In this document: in pieces, positions 16,974 to 25,672 of the stretch
Layout: the number at the start of each line of letters is the position of its first letter
Numbering within the stretch: the first letter of the stretch is position 1
The notes under the pieces: model-generated
What the model was told of the DNA's origin: nothing
Databases searched by the model: none
Seen by the model: only the letters and a program-made list of their open reading frames with translations
Made by a program: the position numbers and the translations under genes
Source: Variovorax sp.
Lineage (GTDB): Bacteria; Pseudomonadota; Gammaproteobacteria; Burkholderiales; Burkholderiaceae_C
Reading direction: 5' to 3'
DNA length: 64,000 nucleotides
NCBI GenBank assembly: GCA_004210915.1
Contig: SEGS01000015.1
Coordinates: forward strand, 1-64,000

Positions 16974-18338
16974 ATGCGCAACGACCACCTCCCGACTGAC
17001 AGCCGGATGCCCTCTGCCCATCGCACCCCTGTCGACACGCGCGAGATGATCGCGCTCATCGGCGGCGGCCCGTCAGGTCTGGCCGGCGCGCGCAACCTGC
17101 AAAAGCTGGGGTTGCCGTTCCAGGGGTTCGAGGCCTACACCGATGTCGGCGGGCTGTGGAACATCGGCAATCCGCGCTCCACGGTCTACGCGTCGGCGCA
17201 CCTGATCTCAAGCAAACGGACGACCGAGTTCAGCGAATTCCCGATGGGCGAAGAGGTGGCCGACTATCCGAGCCATCGCGAGTTGTGCCGCTACTTCAGC
17301 GATTTCGCGGACCACTTTGATTTGCGCCGGCACTTTCGCTTCGGCGTGCGCGTGCTGCGCGTGGAACCGGTCAGCGATGCGCCCGACACGGCCTGGCGCG
17401 TCACCATCGATGCTGGCGAAGGCCGCGAGGAAACCGCCGAATACAAGGGCGTGGTGATCGCCAATGGCACGCTGTCCGAGCCGCAGATGCCGCGCTTCGA
17501 AGGTCAATTCGCCGGCGAGCTGCTGCACACCAGCCGCTACAAGAGCGCCGAGCAGTTCAAGGGCAAGCGCGTGCTCATCGTGGGTGCGGGCAACTCGGGC
17601 TGCGACATCGCCGTGGACGCCGTGCACTACGCACAGAGCATCGATATCTCGGTGCGCCGCGGCTACTACTTTGTGCCGAAATACGTGTTCGGCAAGCCAG
17701 CCGACACGCTGGGTGGCAAGCGATCGCTTCCGCCGTGGCTCAAACAGAAGATCGACAGCACCGTGCTCAAGTGGTTCACCGGCGATCCGGTGCGCTTCGG
17801 CTTTCCCAAGCCCACCTACAAGATGTACGAGTCGCACCCCATCGTCAACTCGCTGATCCTGCACCACCTCGGCCATGGCGACATTCACGTGAAGGCCGAC
17901 GTTGCGCGCTTCAACGGCAACACCGTGCACTTCAAGGACGGCACGCAACAGGCCTACGACATGGTGCTGGCGGCCACTGGCTACACGCTGCACTACCCCT
18001 TCATTGATCGCGCCCATCTCAACTGGCAGGGCATGGCGCCGCGCTTGCACCTCAACATCTTCTCGCCCCGTTTTCAGCGTCTGGCGGTGCTCGGGATGAT
18101 CGAGGCCAGCGGCATCGGCTGGCAGGGGCGCTACGAGCAGGCCGATCTGGTGGCGCGTTATTTCAAGGCGCTGGAAGATGGTGCACCCGCTGCGCGCGAT
18201 TTCCAGACGGCCATCGCCGGGCCGGCGCCCGACCTGAGCGGCGGCTTCAAGTACTTGCAGCTCGAACGCATGGCGTACTACGTGCACAAGGACACCTATC
18301 GCGCAGCCGTCCGCAAGGCCGCCGCCGCCATGGCCTGA
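16974..18338 (+). CDS. Flavin-containing monooxygenase
   Basis: A 454-residue class B flavin monooxygenase. The FAD-binding GGGPSGLAGARN lies near residue 28, the family fingerprint FEGQFAGELLHTSRYK in the middle, and the NADPH-binding GAGNSGCDIA after it. Such enzymes oxygenate ketones, amines or sulfur compounds; the substrate here is unknown. It is the first gene of a four-gene operon with two transporters and an epimerase, divergent from an IclR regulator, which suggests catabolism of an imported organic compound. The ATG at 16974 is chosen; upstream in-frame codons overlap the regulator. Confidence 0.9.
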   Translation: MRNDHLPTDSRMPSAHRTPVDTREMIALIGGGPSGLAGARNLQKLGLPFQGFEAYTDVGGLWNIGNPRSTVYASAHLISSKRTTEFSEFPMGEEVADYPSHRELCRYFSDFADHFDLRRHFRFGVRVLRVEPVSDAPDTAWRVTIDAGEGREETAEYKGVVIANGTLSEPQMPRFEGQFAGELLHTSRYKSAEQFKGKRVLIVGAGNSGCDIAVDAVHYAQSIDISVRRGYYFVPKYVFGKPADTLGGKRSLPPWLKQKIDSTVLKWFTGDPVRFGFPKPTYKMYESHPIVNSLILHHLGHGDIHVKADVARFNGNTVHFKDGTQQAYDMVLAATGYTLHYPFIDRAHLNWQGMAPRLHLNIFSPRFQRLAVLGMIEASGIGWQGRYEQADLVARYFKALEDGAPAARDFQTAIAGPAPDLSGGFKYLQLERMAYYVHKDTYRAAVRKAAAAMA

Positions 18339-18368
18339 CCGCCGCCGATCCCCCTATCGAAAGCCCCC

Positions 18369-19298
18369 ATGCTGCCCGTCGACGAGATACGCCTCAACTT
18401 CAACCCGGCATCGCTGATGCTGCTCAACGCCGTGTTGGCCTTCCTCATGTTCGGCATTGCGCTGGACACGCGGGTCGACGACTTCAAGCGTGTCGCGCGC
18501 ATGCCATGGGCCATGGCCGTGGGCGTTGCGGCGCAGTTCATCGTGCTGCCGGCCGTTACCTTCGGGCTCACGCTGCTGTTGGGTGTGGCTCCCAGCATTG
18601 CGCTGGGCATGATCCTGGTGGCCTGCTGTCCGCCTGGCAATGTGTCCAATATCCTGACCCATCGCGCGCGCGGCAACGTGGCACTGTCGGTGTCGATGAC
18701 GGCGCTCTCCAACGCCATCGCCATCGTCGTGATGCCGCTGAACTTCGCCTTCTGGGGCGGGCACCATCCCACGGCGGCACCGCTGCTCAAGACCATCGCG
18801 CTCGATCCGATGGAAATGGCCGGTCACATCGTCATCATCATCGGCCTTCCCTTCGTGCTTGGCCTGCTGTGCGCACACCACTTGCCGCGCCTCACGCAAA
18901 GGGTGAAAAAGGCGGTGCGTATCTTGAGCTTCCTGGCCCTGATCGGCTTCATCGTCGGCGCCGTCGTGGGCAACTGGCGCTTGTTTCTGGACTACGTGGG
19001 CATGGTGCTGCTGGCCGTGGCGCTGCATGACGCGTTGGCCTTCGCGACGGGCTATCTGTGTGCCCGCGCCACTGGCCTGGCCGACTACGACCGGCGCGCC
19101 GTCACCATCGAAGTGGGCATCCGCAACGCGGGTCTGGGTCTGGTGTTGATTTTCAGCTTCTTTGGTGGCCTCGGCGGCATGGCCGTGGTGGCCGGCGTCT
19201 GGGGCTTCTGGGATATCGTTGCCGGGCTCGCTCTGGCCTCCTGGTGGGGGCGCCGGCCGCCCGCACAAGACCTGCCGGCGGAGCCTTCGAATGACTGA
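18369..19298 (+). CDS. Bile acid:sodium symporter (BASS) family transporter
   Basis: A 309-residue inner-membrane protein with about nine or ten hydrophobic helices, matching the BASS family by its conserved core (CCPPGNVSNILTHRARGN and the later VEIGIRN-type segment, here VTIEVGIRNAGLGLVL). The family imports organic acids such as bile acids, pantoate or pyruvate with sodium. It lies 30 bp after the monooxygenase and overlaps the next gene by 8 bp, so it probably takes up the operon's substrate or an intermediate. Confidence 0.88.
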   Translation: MLPVDEIRLNFNPASLMLLNAVLAFLMFGIALDTRVDDFKRVARMPWAMAVGVAAQFIVLPAVTFGLTLLLGVAPSIALGMILVACCPPGNVSNILTHRARGNVALSVSMTALSNAIAIVVMPLNFAFWGGHHPTAAPLLKTIALDPMEMAGHIVIIIGLPFVLGLLCAHHLPRLTQRVKKAVRILSFLALIGFIVGAVVGNWRLFLDYVGMVLLAVALHDALAFATGYLCARATGLADYDRRAVTIEVGIRNAGLGLVLIFSFFGGLGGMAVVAGVWGFWDIVAGLALASWWGRRPPAQDLPAEPSND

Positions 19299-20262
19299 CA
19301 ACACCCTCCTGCGAGGCGACCGCCTGCCCACCGCGCAGCGCGTGCTGGTGACTGGCGCCGACGGATTCCTGGGTCGCAGTGTGATCGAGGCGCTGGCCCA
19401 GCGGCCCGACACCCTGGTGGTGGCGCTGGACGTGCGGGAAGTCCCCGTCGAGCGACGCGCACCAGGCGTGAACTACCAGATGCAGGACGTGCGCGACCCC
19501 GCGATCGGCGACACCCTGAAGCGCCATGCCATTGATACCGTGGTGCACCTGGCCTCCATCGTCACGCCGGGGAAGGATTCACGCCGTGACTTCGAATACG
19601 ACGTCGACGTGAACGGCACCCGCAATGTGCTCCAGGCCTGCGTGGCGCAAGGTGTGCGGCACGTGCTGGTGTCATCCAGCGGCGCAGCCTACGGCTACCA
19701 CGCGGACAACCCGCCATGGCTGGTCGAGTCGGACCCGCTGCGCGGCAACCCAGCCTTCGCGTACTCGGATCACAAGCGACTGGTCGAGGAGATGTTGGCG
19801 CAATACCGTCGCGATCAGCCGCAACTGGCGCAGACGGTGTTGCGCATCGGCACGATCCTGGGCGAACAGGTCGACAACCAGATCACCGCGCTGTTCGACA
19901 AAGATAAAGACGTCACCGGTGCCCTGCTGCATGCACTGGATGGCGCCACGCCCGGTTGCTACAACCTTGCGGGGGATGGCGCGCTGACCATCCGGGAGAT
20001 CGCCGCACGCTTGGGGAAACGCACCCTCAACCTGCCCGCCGGACTGCTCATGACCGCCTTGTGGATCGGATCGCGCCTTGGCATCAGCCGATACGGACCG
20101 GAACAACTCGACTTTCTGCGTTACCGACCCGTGCTGCTCAACACGGCGCTGAAAGAGCAGCTGGGCTACGTGCCACGCAAGACCAGTGCGCAGGCCTTCG
20201 ACGCGTTTGTCGCCGCCCGTGCAGCGCAGGGCCGGCCAGTCGCCGCTGTGGCGCGCGGGTGA
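19291..20262 (+). CDS. NAD-dependent epimerase/dehydratase (extended SDR)
   Basis: A 323-residue extended short-chain dehydrogenase/reductase. The Rossmann NAD(P) motif VTGADGFLG lies near residue 21, and the active-site YxxxK reads YSDHK, with the preceding SSSGAAYG strand. Many relatives act on sugar nucleotides, but in this context, with a flavin monooxygenase and uptake genes, it may reduce or oxidise a catabolic intermediate. It starts 8 bp inside the upstream transporter gene, and its TGA shares bases with the ATG of the next gene, so it is translationally coupled on both sides. Confidence 0.88.
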   Translation: MTDNTLLRGDRLPTAQRVLVTGADGFLGRSVIEALAQRPDTLVVALDVREVPVERRAPGVNYQMQDVRDPAIGDTLKRHAIDTVVHLASIVTPGKDSRRDFEYDVDVNGTRNVLQACVAQGVRHVLVSSSGAAYGYHADNPPWLVESDPLRGNPAFAYSDHKRLVEEMLAQYRRDQPQLAQTVLRIGTILGEQVDNQITALFDKDKDVTGALLHALDGATPGCYNLAGDGALTIREIAARLGKRTLNLPAGLLMTALWIGSRLGISRYGPEQLDFLRYRPVLLNTALKEQLGYVPRKTSAQAFDAFVAARAAQGRPVAAVARG

Positions 20263-21185
20263 TGTCCGGCCCGGCGTTGTCGCGCGGCGACCTGCTGCGC
20301 GCCCTGGCGGTCATCGTGATCTGGGGCTTGAACTTCGTGGTGATGAAGATGGGGCTGCAAACGCTCAGCCCCATGATGCTCGGCACTCTGCGCTTCATCG
20401 CCGCTTCCCTGCCGTTTGTTTGCTTTGTGCGACGGCCCGACATCCCGTGGCGCTACATCGTCGCCTACGGGGCAGCGCAGGGCGTGGGGCAATTCGGCCT
20501 CTTGTTTCTGGGGCTGCGCCTGGGCATGACGGCCGGCATGGCCTCCGTGGTCATGCAGACCCAGGCCTTCTTCACGCTGCTGATGGCCGCCGCGCTGCTC
20601 TCAGAGCGCGCCCGCCCGACGCAATGGCTGGGCCTGGGCATTGCTTTCGCGGGGCTTCTGGTCATCGCTCTGGCTCACGGCGAAGGCGTGGGCCAGATGA
20701 CCTTGGCCGGCTTCGTGCTTACTGTGGGCGCGGCCTTCATGTGGGCCGTCTCCAATCTGGTGGTGCGGTACGCGGCGCAGGCCGGCAACGCGTACCAACC
20801 CTTTCCCTTCATCGTGTGGAGCAGCCTCGTCCCCATCCTGCCGTTCGCGGCGCTGGCCTGGTGGACCGATGGCCCGGCCGCCATGACCGCGCAGTTGCAG
20901 TCCCTGAACGTCCAGGCCCTGCTGGCCGTGGCCTACCTCGCGTTCCTGGCGACGCTGCTGGCCTATAGCCTGTGGACCCGCCTGCTGCAACGTCATCCCG
21001 CTGGACGCGTGACCCCGTTTTCGCTGCTCGTCCCGGTGGTGGGGCTGGTGGCGGCCATGACCTGGTTGGGCGAGCAGCCGACGAGGATGCAATGGATTGG
21101 CACGGCCGCGGTTCTGCTGGGCATGCTGGTGAACCAGCTGCCAGGCCGGCGATTCCGGGCCCTTCGGCCTGATCGCACGGGGTGA
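20262..21185 (+). CDS. EamA/DMT-family transporter
   Basis: A 307-residue inner-membrane protein with ten predicted helices in two repeated EamA halves (first from AVIVIWGLNFVVMKMG, second from FVLTVGAAFMWAVSNLVVRY). Drug/metabolite transporters of this type usually export amino acids or metabolites. It overlaps the epimerase stop (TGATG) and closes the four-gene operon. The end at 21185 is 22 bp from the stop of the convergent MFS gene. Confidence 0.9.
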   Translation: MSGPALSRGDLLRALAVIVIWGLNFVVMKMGLQTLSPMMLGTLRFIAASLPFVCFVRRPDIPWRYIVAYGAAQGVGQFGLLFLGLRLGMTAGMASVVMQTQAFFTLLMAAALLSERARPTQWLGLGIAFAGLLVIALAHGEGVGQMTLAGFVLTVGAAFMWAVSNLVVRYAAQAGNAYQPFPFIVWSSLVPILPFAALAWWTDGPAAMTAQLQSLNVQALLAVAYLAFLATLLAYSLWTRLLQRHPAGRVTPFSLLVPVVGLVAAMTWLGEQPTRMQWIGTAAVLLGMLVNQLPGRRFRALRPDRTG

Positions 21186-21206
21186 GGCGCTGCTTCTCCA
21201 GTCCTC

Positions 21207-22376
21207 TTACGCCACCGGCCGGCCTGCGCGCCGCAGCGCGAGCCACAGCAAAGCGGCCCCGGTCATCGCGACCGGCACCAGCGAGCCCAGGTTCAGCAGC
21301 TGCCAGCCCTTGGTCGTCACCAGCACGCCCGACGCGAAAGACGTCACGGCGAGCGTCGCGAACATGCAGAAGTTGAGCGCGCCCTGCGCGCGGTCTTTCT
21401 CTTCGGGCGCATAGGCGGTAAGCGACAGCGTCGTCGCGCCCGTGAAGAGGAAGTTCCAGCCGACGCCGAGCAGCGTCAGCGCGATGAGGAACTGGTGCAG
21501 ATCGACGCCGGAGAGCGCGACCGCGATGCAGCCCAGTTCCAGCGCCAGCCCGACCGCCATCACCGGCAGCGTACCGAAGCGGCGGATCAGGTGGCCGGTG
21601 AAGAAGCCCGGCGCGAACATGCCGATCACATGCCATTCGAGCACCAGCGCCGCATCCGAGAACGGCAGCCCGCAGACCTGCATCGCGATCGGGGTCGCGG
21701 CCATCAGCAGGTTCATCACGCCGTAACCGAGGGAGCCCGCAAGCGCGGCCACGATGAAGGCTGGCTGCCGCATGATCTCGCCGAGCGGTCTGCCGCCGGC
21801 AGCCTGCTGCTTCGTCAACGCCGGTGGGAAGTCGATGAAGCGCATCAGCGCCATCGACAGCAGCGCGATGGCGGCCAGCGCGAGGTAGGCGCCCGCAAAA
21901 GGCACCGCGAACATCCCGCGCGTGACGGCCGCGAGGTTGGGCCCGATCACCGCGCCGATGAGTCCGCCGGCCATCACCAGAGACACGGCCTTCTCACGCC
22001 AGTCGGGGTGCGCGATCTCGGCGGCGGCGAAGCGGTAGAGGCTCGCGTTCGCCGAGTAGTAGCCGGCCACCACGGTGGCCGTGCACAGCAGCCAGAAATT
22101 CTGCGAGAAGGCCGCGTACGCGCACAGCAGCGCCGAGCCGAACGCCACCGCCAGCCCGAGCTGGAACGAGCCGCGCCGACCGAAGCGCCGCTGCGTGCGC
22201 GCGACGATGCCCGTCGACAGCGCCGCACCCACCACATAGCCCATCACCGGCAGCGTGGCCATCCAGCCGAGCGGCGCGAGGCTCAGGCCCACGAGACCGT
22301 TGATGGCAATGAAGGTGACGTTGTTGGTGAGAAAAAGTCCCTGGCAAAGCGCGAGGAGCCAGAGATTGCGGTTCAT
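21207..22376 (-). CDS. MFS transporter
   Basis: A 389-residue inner-membrane permease with twelve hydrophobic helices in two six-helix bundles. A basic cytoplasmic loop follows the second helix (RTQRRFGRRGSF), as is typical of the major facilitator superfamily. The substrate cannot be deduced. It is preceded by the terminator of the upstream peptidase gene and is therefore probably transcribed on its own. Confidence 0.88.
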   Translation of the reverse strand: MNRNLWLLALCQGLFLTNNVTFIAINGLVGLSLAPLGWMATLPVMGYVVGAALSTGIVARTQRRFGRRGSFQLGLAVAFGSALLCAYAAFSQNFWLLCTATVVAGYYSANASLYRFAAAEIAHPDWREKAVSLVMAGGLIGAVIGPNLAAVTRGMFAVPFAGAYLALAAIALLSMALMRFIDFPPALTKQQAAGGRPLGEIMRQPAFIVAALAGSLGYGVMNLLMAATPIAMQVCGLPFSDAALVLEWHVIGMFAPGFFTGHLIRRFGTLPVMAVGLALELGCIAVALSGVDLHQFLIALTLLGVGWNFLFTGATTLSLTAYAPEEKDRAQGALNFCMFATLAVTSFASGVLVTTKGWQLLNLGSLVPVAMTGAALLWLALRRAGRPVA

Positions 22377-22394
22377 GCCGGCATTGTGAGGGGC

Positions 22395-22422
22395 AAAAAA
22401 AAGCGCCCGTTGCGGGGCGCTT
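22395..22422 (-). terminator. Rho-independent terminator after the exported M20 peptidase
   Basis: On the reverse strand AAGCGCCC (22422-22415) pairs with GGGCGCTT (22408-22401) and is followed by a run of eight T (22402-22395). It separates the peptidase transcript from the MFS gene. Between it and the peptidase stop lies a 155-bp spacer with an imperfect inverted repeat at about 22494-22536. Confidence 0.8.
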
Positions 22423-22578
22423 GAAACTTGCGATGACTCCTGCTGCGGTGACGCCTTCCGGCGCTTCGTGTGCTTGTGCTTGCAGCAACCAGGGTGTGTG
22501 ACAGACCGTCCTCATTGTCGGAGGCCGTGACACACAAAGATACGGCTGCGTGCACTTGAGCGACTTCAGCGTGACAAA

Positions 22579-23934
22579 TTAGTTGGCACGCGGCGCACGT
22601 CTTTGCAGCAAGGGCGCGCTCACGCCTTGGACGCCCACCAGCCCGAGCACGGTCGTCAGCGAATTCTGGGCACCCTTCCAGGCATCGGTGAGGTCGATCG
22701 ATTCGCTCAGCGCATGGAAACCGGCCGTCTTGCCGCCACCGCCCACGATGATGGCCGGGATGCCCAGCGCCATCGGGACATTGGCGTCGGTGCTCGCGCC
22801 GGAGAGCAGCGTCTTGTGGCCGAAGGCCGCATTGGAGCGGATGGCCGCTTCGACGATCGCGGAGTCGGCGGGCGTGCGGCCACCCGGGCGATCGCCGATC
22901 AGCTTGGTCGACACGCTGAGCGTCGTCACGTTCCAGCGCTTGTTTTCCTCGGCCACGGCCTCGTCGAGGGTGGCGAGGATCTTCTTCTCGGTCTCCAGCA
23001 GCGGCTCCATCGCGTCGGACCGGATGTCGATCGCCATCCTCGCGTCGGGCGCGATGGTGTTGACCGAGGTCCCGCCCGCAACCGTGCCGACGGTGAAAGT
23101 GGTCTTCGGAAAGCTGGGCGTCTTGATCTCGGCGATCTTGGCGATGGCGCGACCCATGCCGTGGATGGCGCTGGGCACCTGGCCGAAAGCGCCGAAGCTG
23201 TGGCCGCCCGGGCCTTTGAAGGTGACCTCGTAGCGATGGCTCGCCGTGCCGAGCACCAGCACGCTGCCGTCCGGTGCCGGCTCCACGCCGACCATGCCGT
23301 CGATGTCGAGATGGTCGCGGAAGATCGCCTTGATGCCGCGCAGGTTGCCCAGCTCTTCCTCGCCCACGTTGGCCACGATCAGCAGGTCGCCCACGGTCTG
23401 GATGTTGTTGTCGTTCAGCACCTTGAGCCAGGACAGCAGCACCGCCAGGCCGCGGGTGTCGTCCGAAATGCCGGGCGCGCTGTACTTGTTGCCTTCCTGC
23501 TTCACCTTCACGTTGGTGCCCGCCGGGAACACGGTGTCCAGATGGGCCGAGACCAGGAGCTTCGGGCCGTTGCCCGTGCCCTTGCGCAAGCCCACCACGT
23601 TGCCTTCGGCATCGATCCTGGCGTCGGCCAGACCCAGCGCTTTCGCCCGCGCAAGGAAGGCTTCGGCGCGCTTTTGCTCCTTGAACGGCGGCGCCTCGAT
23701 CTCGGTCAAGAGAATCAGGTCCTGGGTCGCGCGCTCGTGGTCGGCCTTGACCGCCTCCATCAGTTTCTGGACCGCCGGTGCCGCCAGCAGCTGCGTGAAG
23801 GCCTTGTCGACCTCGGGCTTGACTTGCGCGGGCGTTGGCGCGACGGCGCCGAAGGTTTGGGCCTGAGCGGCCGTTGCCACGCAAAAGGCGGCCAGTGCGA
23901 CGGCGGCGAAACGGGGTCGGAACAACGAGGACAT
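22579..23934 (-). CDS. Exported M20 family metallopeptidase
   Basis: A 451-residue zinc peptidase with a Sec signal peptide (hydrophobic core and AQA cleavage site at about residues 10-26), so it is probably periplasmic. M20 landmarks are the SAHLDTVFP metal site, GISDDTRGLA and the catalytic NVGEEELGN, then a dimerisation domain (about 220-340) and a C-terminal GFHALSESI metal ligand. It is divergent from a LysR-type regulator that may control it. Specific peptide or acyl-amino-acid substrate is not predictable. Confidence 0.88.
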   Translation of the reverse strand: MSSLFRPRFAAVALAAFCVATAAQAQTFGAVAPTPAQVKPEVDKAFTQLLAAPAVQKLMEAVKADHERATQDLILLTEIEAPPFKEQKRAEAFLARAKALGLADARIDAEGNVVGLRKGTGNGPKLLVSAHLDTVFPAGTNVKVKQEGNKYSAPGISDDTRGLAVLLSWLKVLNDNNIQTVGDLLIVANVGEEELGNLRGIKAIFRDHLDIDGMVGVEPAPDGSVLVLGTASHRYEVTFKGPGGHSFGAFGQVPSAIHGMGRAIAKIAEIKTPSFPKTTFTVGTVAGGTSVNTIAPDARMAIDIRSDAMEPLLETEKKILATLDEAVAEENKRWNVTTLSVSTKLIGDRPGGRTPADSAIVEAAIRSNAAFGHKTLLSGASTDANVPMALGIPAIIVGGGGKTAGFHALSESIDLTDAWKGAQNSLTTVLGLVGVQGVSAPLLQRRAPRAN

Positions 23935-24043
23935 GGGTGTGACAGCAGGAGAGGAGGAACTCGCATTGTTCTCCTTTGGTCGTCGCCCGGCTTTGCATTA
24001 ATCTCGCGTCCCGTCAGTTTTTCTTACAGCTCTACGCCTCACC

Positions 24044-24937
24044 ATGCGCCGTCAGATTCCCGCCACCCGTGCGCTCCTCGTGTTCGATGCGGTGGCTCGC
24101 CACCACGGCGTCAGCAAGGCCGCCGAAGCGCTCTGTTTGACGCACAGCGCCGTCAGCCAGCAATTGCGGCAGCTGGAGGCTCAGCTGGGCCTGCGGCTCG
24201 TCAACCGCCACGCGCGCGGCACCACGCTGACCGACGCGGGACTTCGGTACCACGCGCACATCGCCGGGGACCTGCTGCGGCTGGAAAATCACACGCTGGA
24301 GGCCATGGCGCAACGCCCCGACGGCGAGCGCCTGCTGGTCGGCGCCGTGCCGGTCTTTGCCGAACGGTGGCTGGTGCCGCGCATGCCGCAGTTCATCGCC
24401 CGGCATCCGGCGTGCAGCGTGCATCTTCAGGTGTTCCCGACGCAGTTCTACGTGGACGATCCGGCCTTCGACATCGGCGTGCAGTACGACGATGCGGTCT
24501 GGCCCGGCGCGAGCCCGCACCCGCTGATGCCCGAGGATTGCGTGGTCGTTTGCTCGCCCGCTGCCGCGGGTCGGCGCGAGATGGCGCGCGGTGATTTCCG
24601 CAGCACGCACCTGCTGCAGCTCAGTTCACGCCTGGCCGCATGGCAGGACTGGTTTTCGCAGGCCGGTCTGACCCGGGTGCCCGACAACGTGATGTCCGGC
24701 CACCGCTTCGACCTGTTCTCGATGCTGGTGGAGGCGGTGCAGGCCGGTCTCGGCGTGGGGCTGGTGCCGCGCTACTGCGTCGCACGCGAGCTGGCACGCG
24801 GCGATCTGCTGCAGGCCCACCCGTACGTCGGGCGCAGCGCGCGCGGCTACAGCGCTTTCGTGGCGCAGCACCGGGCGGGCGATGCGCTGGTCGACGCGTT
24901 CCTGCGCTGGTTGCAGGAAGAGGCGGCGGCGGGCTAA
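24044..24937 (+). CDS. LysR-type regulator (GcvA-like)
   Basis: A 297-residue LTTR. The N-terminal winged helix-turn-helix (about 1-65; HHGVSKAAEALCLTHSAVSQ recognition region) is followed by a linker helix and an effector-binding domain (about 93-297). The IPATRALLVFDAVARH start and VSQQLRQLEAQLG are typical of the GcvA subgroup. It lies 109 bp from the divergent exported peptidase gene, its likely target. The effector is unknown. Confidence 0.92.
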   Translation: MRRQIPATRALLVFDAVARHHGVSKAAEALCLTHSAVSQQLRQLEAQLGLRLVNRHARGTTLTDAGLRYHAHIAGDLLRLENHTLEAMAQRPDGERLLVGAVPVFAERWLVPRMPQFIARHPACSVHLQVFPTQFYVDDPAFDIGVQYDDAVWPGASPHPLMPEDCVVVCSPAAAGRREMARGDFRSTHLLQLSSRLAAWQDWFSQAGLTRVPDNVMSGHRFDLFSMLVEAVQAGLGVGLVPRYCVARELARGDLLQAHPYVGRSARGYSAFVAQHRAGDALVDAFLRWLQEEAAAG

Positions 24938-25653
24938 CCGGCCAGCGCCACCAGCGCGGCGAGCGCGGCGGTTTCGGCGCGCAGCACGCGCGGCCCGAGC
25001 GTAAGTGGCGCGAAGCCGCGCGCCATGGCGTCTTGCTCCTCCGCTGCGCTCAGCCCGCCTTCGGGGCCGCTGAGCACCACCGCGGCGCCGCCGCCCAGCG
25101 CGCCCGCGATGTCCCCGAGCGCGCGGGTGCCGTCGGTCAGGCTTAGGATGAAGCGTTCTGCCGCGCCGCCATCCGAATCGGCGAGCCAGCCCGCGAAGGG
25201 CCTGACCGGATGAATGAGCGGCACCCGGTTGCGGCCGCACTGCTCGCACGACGCCACGGCGATGGCCTCCCAGTGCGCGCGCTTCTTCTCGGCGCGCTCG
25301 CCAGCCAGCCGCAGCACGCCATGGGCCGTCATCAGCGGCTGGATGCTGGCGACGCCGAGCTCGGTCGCTTTCTCGACCAGCCAGTCCATGCGGTCGTTGG
25401 CGGGCATGCCGACCGCCAGATGCACCGCGCGCGTGGCCTCGCGTTCGATGGCATGGTGCGCGCCGACGCGCACGCCCACATCGCTGCGGCCCATGCGCTC
25501 GATGGTCGCGTCGTATTCGCCGCCGCTGCCGTCGAACAGCGTCAGCGCTTCGCCCGGTTGCATGCGCAGCACCTGCACATGGCGCGCCGCGCCCGCGGGC
25601 AAGCTCAGCGAGATGCCGGCGCCCAGCGGCACGGCGCAGTGAATTCGCGGCAC
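24934..25653 (-). CDS. rsmE: 16S rRNA (uracil1498-N3)-methyltransferase RsmE
   Basis: A 239-residue SPOUT-class methyltransferase that methylates U1498 of 16S rRNA with SAM. The N-terminal PUA-like RNA-binding part runs to about residue 75. The knotted C-terminal domain holds the SAM-binding LSGPEGGLSAAEE and LTLGPRVLRAETA segments. The GTG at 25653 is chosen because GAGG lies about 9 bases upstream and the family begins PRIHC-like; a longer frame to 25725 overlaps amgK coding sequence. Probably co-transcribed with amgK. Confidence 0.92.
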   Translation of the reverse strand: MPRIHCAVPLGAGISLSLPAGAARHVQVLRMQPGEALTLFDGSGGEYDATIERMGRSDVGVRVGAHHAIEREATRAVHLAVGMPANDRMDWLVEKATELGVASIQPLMTAHGVLRLAGERAEKKRAHWEAIAVASCEQCGRNRVPLIHPVRPFAGWLADSDGGAAERFILSLTDGTRALGDIAGALGGGAAVVLSGPEGGLSAAEEQDAMARGFAPLTLGPRVLRAETAALAALVALAG

Positions 25654-25672
25654 GGTGGATCGCCTCGGCTGC

